DNA from: JAWLGW01 sp964569055
Lineage (GTDB): Bacteria > Planctomycetota > J058
Assembly (NCBI GenBank): GCA_964569055.1
Contig: CAZMSZ010000266.1
Coordinates: forward strand, 1-10,686
Length of the DNA: 10,686 bases
Direction of reading: 5' to 3'
Shown: positions 7,298 to 10,686 of the stretch, in pieces
Layout of the letters: each line of letters begins with the position of its first letter
Position numbering within the stretch: position 1 is the stretch's first letter
The notes under the pieces: generated by a model
What the model saw: only the letters and a program-made list of their open reading frames with translations
The model's database searches: none
What the model was told of the DNA's origin: nothing
Program-made: the position numbers and the translations under genes

Positions 7298-8496
7298 CGC
7301 GCGCGCTCCACGAGGTCGAGCAGCAGCCGCTCGTAGCGGCGCGCCACGTCCTCCCAGCGGTAGCGCGCGGCGGCGCGCGCGCGCGCGCGGCGGCGCAGCT
7401 CGGCGCGCAGGGCCGGCTCGCCCAGCGCTCGATCCAGCGCGGCCGCCAGGCCGGCCTCGTCGCCGGGCGCGTAGTAGAGCGCCGCGTCGCCCAGCACCTC
7501 GCGGTGCTCGGGCACGTCGTTGGCGACCACCGCCGCGCCGGCGGTCATGGCCTCGACCAGGGCGGGGTGCGTCCCGCCGACCTCGCCCGCGGCCACGTAG
7601 CAGGCGGCGTGCTCCTGGAGCGCGAGGTAGGCGTCGCCGAACACCCAGCCGGCGAAGCGGACGCGCGGGTCGGCGGCCGCGCGCACCGCCGCCTTGTAGG
7701 CGGCCGCGTAGGGGGCGTCGCCCACCACGACCAGCGGCCGCGCGCCGCCGACCCGGCGGTAGGCCCGCGCCACGAGCAGCGCGTTGTTCTCGGGCTCGAG
7801 CCGCCCGACCAGGAGCACGTAGCCGCCCCGCTCGAGCCCGAGCCGCGCCAGGACCTCGTCGCCCGCGCCCGGGGCGCGCACGCGGTCGCCGCCGTAGGCG
7901 ATCACGGGCAGCTCGGCGGCGTGGCGCTCGCGGTAGTAGGCCGCCAGGCACTCGGCGTCGACCACCGGCTGGTCGGCCAGGCGCAGCGCGAGCCGCTCGC
8001 CGAGCCCGTGCCACAGCCGCCCCACCAGGCCCCACTTGCGCCGCAGCCGGTCGAGCCCGTCCACGTTGATCGCCACGCGCGCGCCGCCGGCCCGGAACAG
8101 CGGCGCGGCGAAGGCGTTGGCCCCGTTGCACAGCAGCACCGCGTCGTGGCGCGCGCGCAGGGCGGCGAGCGCGCTCAGCAGCGTGTGGCTCGGCGTCTCG
8201 AGGTGCTTGCCCGCGAGCGCCGGCAGCGGGACGACCTCGATCCCGCGGTGGAGCCGCCGGGCGCGGCCGACGTAGGCCGTGCGGCCGTAGACCGTCACGC
8301 GGTGCCCGCGGGCCGCGAGGCGCGCGCCGAGCTCCTCGGCGAACGTCTCGAACCCGCTGTAGCAGGCGGGGACGCCGCGGGTCCCGGCGATCGCGAGGTC
8401 GAGGGTCCGAGGCGGCGCCGGGGCGCGCGCCGCGCGAGCGGGGAGCACGGCCGCGAGCGTCGCCTCGGCGGTCGCGTCGGTGGTCGCGGCGTCCAT
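7294..8496 (-). CDS. GT4-family glycosyltransferase, DUF1972 (rhamnosyltransferase-like) type
   Basis: This 400-residue GT-B enzyme probably transfers a sugar from a nucleotide donor onto a polysaccharide or lipid-linked acceptor at the cytoplasmic face of the membrane. After a low-complexity N-terminus (1-30), IAGTRGVPACYSGFETFAEEL (36-56, shown by its TRGVP and GFETF parts) is the signature of the DUF1972 acceptor domain. The donor half has VGRLEPENN (230-238) and EVGGTHPALVEAMTAG (305-320), with Glu315 as the conserved Glu of GT4 enzymes; the upstream VGGT replaces the more usual EGFG. Length and domain order are normal. The ATG at 8496 has GAGGTG 8 nt upstream; an in-frame TTG at 8568 is less likely. 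No other polysaccharide genes are adjacent, so the product is unknown. It overlaps the zinc-finger membrane protein gene by 4 nt. Confidence 0.9.
   Translation of the reverse strand: MDAATTDATAEATLAAVLPARAARAPAPPRTLDLAIAGTRGVPACYSGFETFAEELGARLAARGHRVTVYGRTAYVGRARRLHRGIEVVPLPALAGKHLETPSHTLLSALAALRARHDAVLLCNGANAFAAPLFRAGGARVAINVDGLDRLRRKWGLVGRLWHGLGERLALRLADQPVVDAECLAAYYRERHAAELPVIAYGGDRVRAPGAGDEVLARLGLERGGYVLLVGRLEPENNALLVARAYRRVGGARPLVVVGDAPYAAAYKAAVRAAADPRVRFAGWVFGDAYLALQEHAACYVAAGEVGGTHPALVEAMTAGAAVVANDVPEHREVLGDAALYYAPGDEAGLAAALDRALGEPALRAELRRRARARAAARYRWEDVARRYERLLLDLVERAR
7373..7389. repeat. Alternating GC dinucleotide tract (17 bp)
   Basis: An uninterrupted alternating G/C run lies inside the glycosyltransferase gene and encodes part of its Ala/Arg-rich C-terminal helix. 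Such tracts can adopt Z-form DNA and are prone to slippage and sequencing error. The reading frame is intact here. Confidence 0.85.
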
Positions 8497-8547
8497 GAAC
8501 CCGGCACCTCGAACGGCGCCGCCAGAGTCGGGGCGCCTGCGCGCTCG

Positions 8548-8553
8548 ATTGTA
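8548..8553 (-). promoter_or_regulatory. Candidate -10 element of the glycosyltransferase operon
   Basis: TACAAT on the minus strand matches the sigma-70 -10 consensus at 5 of 6 positions and is the most AT-rich patch in the divergent spacer. It predicts a start near 8541 and a leader of about 45 nt with the SD. The -35 region is poor, which suggests a need for an activator or another sigma factor. Confidence 0.4.
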
Positions 8554-8609
8554 TGTCACCGCCCCCAAGCCGTCGTCGGCCGGAGGGGAGCCCGCTCTGC
8601 GGGGTGCGG

Positions 8610-8639
8610 TTGACGCGGCCCCGCGGCCTCGTCGAAGAT
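8610..8639 (+). promoter_or_regulatory. Candidate promoter of the cNMP-protein/pilT operon
   Basis: TTGACG (8610-8615) is 5/6 to the -35 consensus and is followed after 18 bp by GAAGAT (8634-8639), which is only 3/6 to the -10. Transcription would start near 8646, leaving a short leader with the SD. It is divergent from the glycosyltransferase promoter candidate, with about 55 bp between the facing elements. Confidence 0.33.
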
Positions 8640-8672
8640 CCTCGCCCGCGCTCGGCGCGGCGGGAGGGCTGC

Positions 8673-9368
8673 ATGGTCGCGGAGGCGAGCGGGCAGGTGA
8701 ACGTGCTCGAGGGGCTGAGCGAGGAAGAGCTCGCCGGCCTGGAGCAGGCCTGCCAACGGCTGTCGTTCGAGGCGGGCGAGGCGGTGTTCCGGGAGGGTGA
8801 CCCCGGCGAGGACCTCTACATCGTGCGCACCGGGCGGGTGCGGATCGCCAAGGCGATCTCGCTGGCGGTGGACCGCACGCTGCTCCTGCTCGGCCCGGGC
8901 GGGGTGTTCGGCGAGCTGGCCATGGTCGGGGAGGGCGCGCGCTCCGCCAGCGCCACCGCGCTGGAGCGGACCGACGTCCTCGCGCTCTCGCGCGAGGGGT
9001 TCGACCTCCTGACCGAGAAGCAGCCCGCGCTCGGGCTCAAGGTCATGGGCCGGTTCGCGGGCATGCTGGCCGACCGGCTGCGGGTCACGACCGACCTGCT
9101 GCGCGACACCGTGAGCTGGGGGCTCGAGGTGTCGGGCGCCGCCGGCCTCGACCTCCACCGCGTGATCGAGGTCCAGGCCCAGCTCGAGCTCTCGCTCAGC
9201 AACGGCGAGCGCGTGCGCGGGCACCTGATCAAGGTCGACCGCTCCAGCGCGGGGACCCTGCTCACGATCTCGGGGACCGACGGTCAGCTGCACCTCGTCC
9301 CCTATCACGCGCTGGTCGTGATCCGGCTGGGCAAGCAGCTGCTCGGCCCGAGCGGGGCGGAGGGGTAG
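8673..9368 (+). CDS. Cyclic-nucleotide-binding protein with C-terminal Sm/Hfq-like barrel
   Basis: This 231-residue protein should be cytoplasmic. Residues 10-125 form a CRP-type cyclic-nucleotide-binding domain. The phosphate-binding cassette GVFGELAMVGEGARSASA (77-94) keeps the key Glu81, Arg90 and Ser91, so ligand binding is plausible. Residues 122-150 would be the long dimerisation helix. The C-terminus lacks the winged helix-turn-helix of CRP/FNR regulators. Instead residues 164-220 read like a small beta barrel of Sm/Hfq type: alternating hydrophobic strand, Leu175-x-Asn177-Gly178, Gly183, Val188-Asp189, two more strands, then a PYHALVVI end that recalls the Hfq Sm2 motif. The ATG at 8673 has GGGAGGG at 8662-8668; an earlier in-frame ATG at 8553 would add 40 non-conserved residues. 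The stop is 2 nt before pilT. It may sense a cyclic nucleotide and act on RNA or on the PilT machine rather than as a DNA-binding regulator (inference). Confidence 0.88.
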   Translation: MVAEASGQVNVLEGLSEEELAGLEQACQRLSFEAGEAVFREGDPGEDLYIVRTGRVRIAKAISLAVDRTLLLLGPGGVFGELAMVGEGARSASATALERTDVLALSREGFDLLTEKQPALGLKVMGRFAGMLADRLRVTTDLLRDTVSWGLEVSGAAGLDLHRVIEVQAQLELSLSNGERVRGHLIKVDRSSAGTLLTISGTDGQLHLVPYHALVVIRLGKQLLGPSGAEG

Positions 9369-9370
9369 CC

Positions 9371-10639
9371 ATGCCGGCGATCGACAAGTACTTCCGCCTG
9401 CTCGCCGAGGCGGGCGCCTCCGACCTCCACCTGTCCTCGGGCGGGGCGCCGCTGATGCGCCTCCACGGGCGGCTGGCGCCCTGCATCGAGGGCGAGCGGG
9501 ACATGAGCTCGGACGACCTCATGCGCCTGTTCGAGGAGATCCTCCCCGCGCCCAACCGCGAGGAGTTCGCGCGCGACAACGACACCGACTTCGCCTACGA
9601 GCTGCCGGGCGTGGCGCGCTTCCGCGCCAACCTGTTCCGCGACCGCAAGGGCGTGGGAGGCGTGTTCCGGATCATCCCTTCCAAGATCCTCACCGCCGAG
9701 GCGCTCGGGCTGAGCGACGCGATCCTCGAGCTGTGCTACCTGACCAAGGGGCTGGTGCTCGTCACCGGCCCCACGGGCTCGGGCAAGTCGACCACGCTGT
9801 GCGCGATGATCGACTACATCAACCGCAACCGGGACGACCACATCATCACGATCGAGGACCCGATCGAGTTCGTGCACGACAACAAGCGCTGCCTGATCAA
9901 CCAGCGCGAGGTCGGCACGCACACCCTCGGCTTCAAGCGCGCGCTGCGCGCGGCGCTCCGCGAGGATCCGGACATCATCCTCGTGGGCGAGATGCGCGAC
10001 CTCGAGACGATCGCGATCGCGATCGAGATGGCCGAGACCGGGCACCTCGTGTTCGGGACGCTCCACACCTCGACGGCCGCCTCGACGGTGGACCGGATCA
10101 TCGACCAGTTCCCGGCCGAGGAGCAGAACCAGATCCGCGCCATGCTGTCCGAGTCGCTCAAGGGCGTGGTCGCCCAGACGCTGTGCCGCACCAAGGACGG
10201 GCGCGGGCGGCGGGCGGCCCTCGAGGTCCTGATCGTGACCGACGCGGTGGCCGCCAACATCCGCGAGGGCAAGACGCACCAGATCCCGCTCGCCATGCAG
10301 ACCGGCCGCAAGTTCGGCATGGTCGGGCTCAACCAGGCCCTGCTCGAGCTGGTCCAGGCGGACGTGGTCGCGGCCGAGGAGGCCCACGCCAAGGCGGTCG
10401 ACAAGAAGGGGATCGAGAAGGAGTTCGAGCGCCTGCGGATCCCCTTCACCCCGCCCGGCAACGAGCCCGGCGAGGGCGGCGCGAAGCCGGCGGCCCGGCC
10501 CGGCCCGCCGGCCGCGCGCCCGCCCGCGGCCCGGCCCGCGCCGGCCCCCGCCCCTCGCCCTGCGCCGGCCCGTCCGGCCGGCGCGCCGGGCGGCCCGGCG
10601 GCCGCCGCCCCGCCCAAGAAGAAGGGCTGGTTCGGCTAG
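9371..10639 (+). CDS. pilT: PilT-like type IV pilus retraction ATPase with Pro/Ala-rich tail
   Basis: This hexameric cytoplasmic ATPase of the secretion/pilus motor superfamily is expected to power pilus retraction and twitching at the inner-membrane base of the pilus. The N-terminal domain carries ASDLHLSSG (16-24). The ATPase core shows Walker A GPTGSGKST (133-141), the Asp box IITIEDPIEF (158-167), Walker B region DPDIILVGEMRD (199-210) and the His box TGHLVFGTLHT (223-233). The region equivalent to the PilT AIRNLIRE motif reads AVAANIRE (292-299), changed at four of eight positions. EGKTHQIPLAMQTGRKFGM follows as in PilT. Beyond about residue 360 is a Pro/Ala/Gly-rich tail of about 60 residues ending in KKKGWFG, making the protein 422 residues against roughly 345-380 for typical PilT/PilU. 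The ATG has GGAGGGG just upstream, overlapping the end of the cNMP gene. It could be a PilT paralogue or a PilU-like accessory motor. Confidence 0.93.
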   Translation: MPAIDKYFRLLAEAGASDLHLSSGGAPLMRLHGRLAPCIEGERDMSSDDLMRLFEEILPAPNREEFARDNDTDFAYELPGVARFRANLFRDRKGVGGVFRIIPSKILTAEALGLSDAILELCYLTKGLVLVTGPTGSGKSTTLCAMIDYINRNRDDHIITIEDPIEFVHDNKRCLINQREVGTHTLGFKRALRAALREDPDIILVGEMRDLETIAIAIEMAETGHLVFGTLHTSTAASTVDRIIDQFPAEEQNQIRAMLSESLKGVVAQTLCRTKDGRGRRAALEVLIVTDAVAANIREGKTHQIPLAMQTGRKFGMVGLNQALLELVQADVVAAEEAHAKAVDKKGIEKEFERLRIPFTPPGNEPGEGGAKPAARPGPPAARPPAARPAPAPAPRPAPARPAGAPGGPAAAAPPKKKGWFG

Positions 10640-10686
10640 TGCCGCGCGGGCGAAGTCCCTTGGAGTAGACGCGCGTACGCCGACGT
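10640..10686. other. Short 3' flank after pilT, no feature seen
   Basis: The last 47 bases hold no convincing terminator, start signal or gene. An 8-bp palindrome GCGTACGC near 10673-10680 is too short to interpret. Confidence 0.5.

Noticed and set aside
8497..8568. N-terminal extension of the glycosyltransferase from a TTG at 8568
   Set aside because: It crosses the best -10 element in the spacer and adds a non-conserved leader. The ATG at 8496 has a good SD.
7298..8674. Upstream extension of the zinc-finger membrane protein frame
   Set aside because: The extended part is an out-of-frame shadow of the glycosyltransferase. The GTGA overlap at 7294-7297 gives a natural start for the downstream gene.
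10009..10025. Repeated GCGATC-like hexamer inside pilT
   Set aside because: It encodes the alternating Ile/Ala stretch IAIAIEM that is normal in PilT, so protein constraint explains it.

Overview
The window is a scaffold fragment of a very GC-rich bacterial chromosome, with strongly Ala/Arg/Pro/Gly-biased proteins, GTG starts and Shine-Dalgarno (SD) ahead of several genes. The gene set (PilT-type retraction ATPase, a cyclic-nucleotide-binding partner, zinc-ribbon membrane protein, CPA2 antiporter with universal stress domains) would fit a Myxococcota-like or related deltaproteobacterial lineage. That placement is inference, as there is no rRNA or marker gene. A run of exactly 100 N (1109-1208) is a scaffold join, so gene order across it is less certain.

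Layout. (a) 1-1108: the 5' end of an unrecognised minus-strand gene, divergent from an SDR oxidoreductase that runs into the gap. The 133-bp spacer has promoter-like elements in both directions and a perfect inverted repeat. (b) 1209-6053: a minus-strand antiporter fused to two universal-stress-like domains and a degenerate PTS EIIA-like domain, preceded by a possible 20-codon leader ORF. Upstream of it lies an orphan adenine-type DNA methyltransferase that may be leaderless. (c) 6164-8496: a minus-strand pair, a GT4/DUF1972 glycosyltransferase overlapping by GTGA a membrane protein with two zinc-binding modules. (d) 8673-10639: a plus-strand pair two bases apart, a cyclic-nucleotide-binding protein with an Sm/Hfq-like C-terminal domain instead of a DNA-binding domain, and a PilT-like ATPase with a Pro/Ala-rich tail.

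How they may work together. The cNMP protein and PilT are almost certainly co-translated, suggesting cyclic nucleotide sensing tied to pilus retraction. The glycosyltransferase is divergent from them across 176 bp, which would allow surface polysaccharide and pilus functions to be co-regulated. The antiporter looks like a regulated ion exchanger with soluble nucleotide/PTS-type sensory domains, but the EIIA-like domain carries Arg where the phosphorylated His normally lies. No CRISPR, rRNA, tRNA or insertion sequence was seen. The strongest candidates for something new are the cNMP/Sm-like + PilT pair and the antiporter with a non-phosphorylatable EIIA-like domain.
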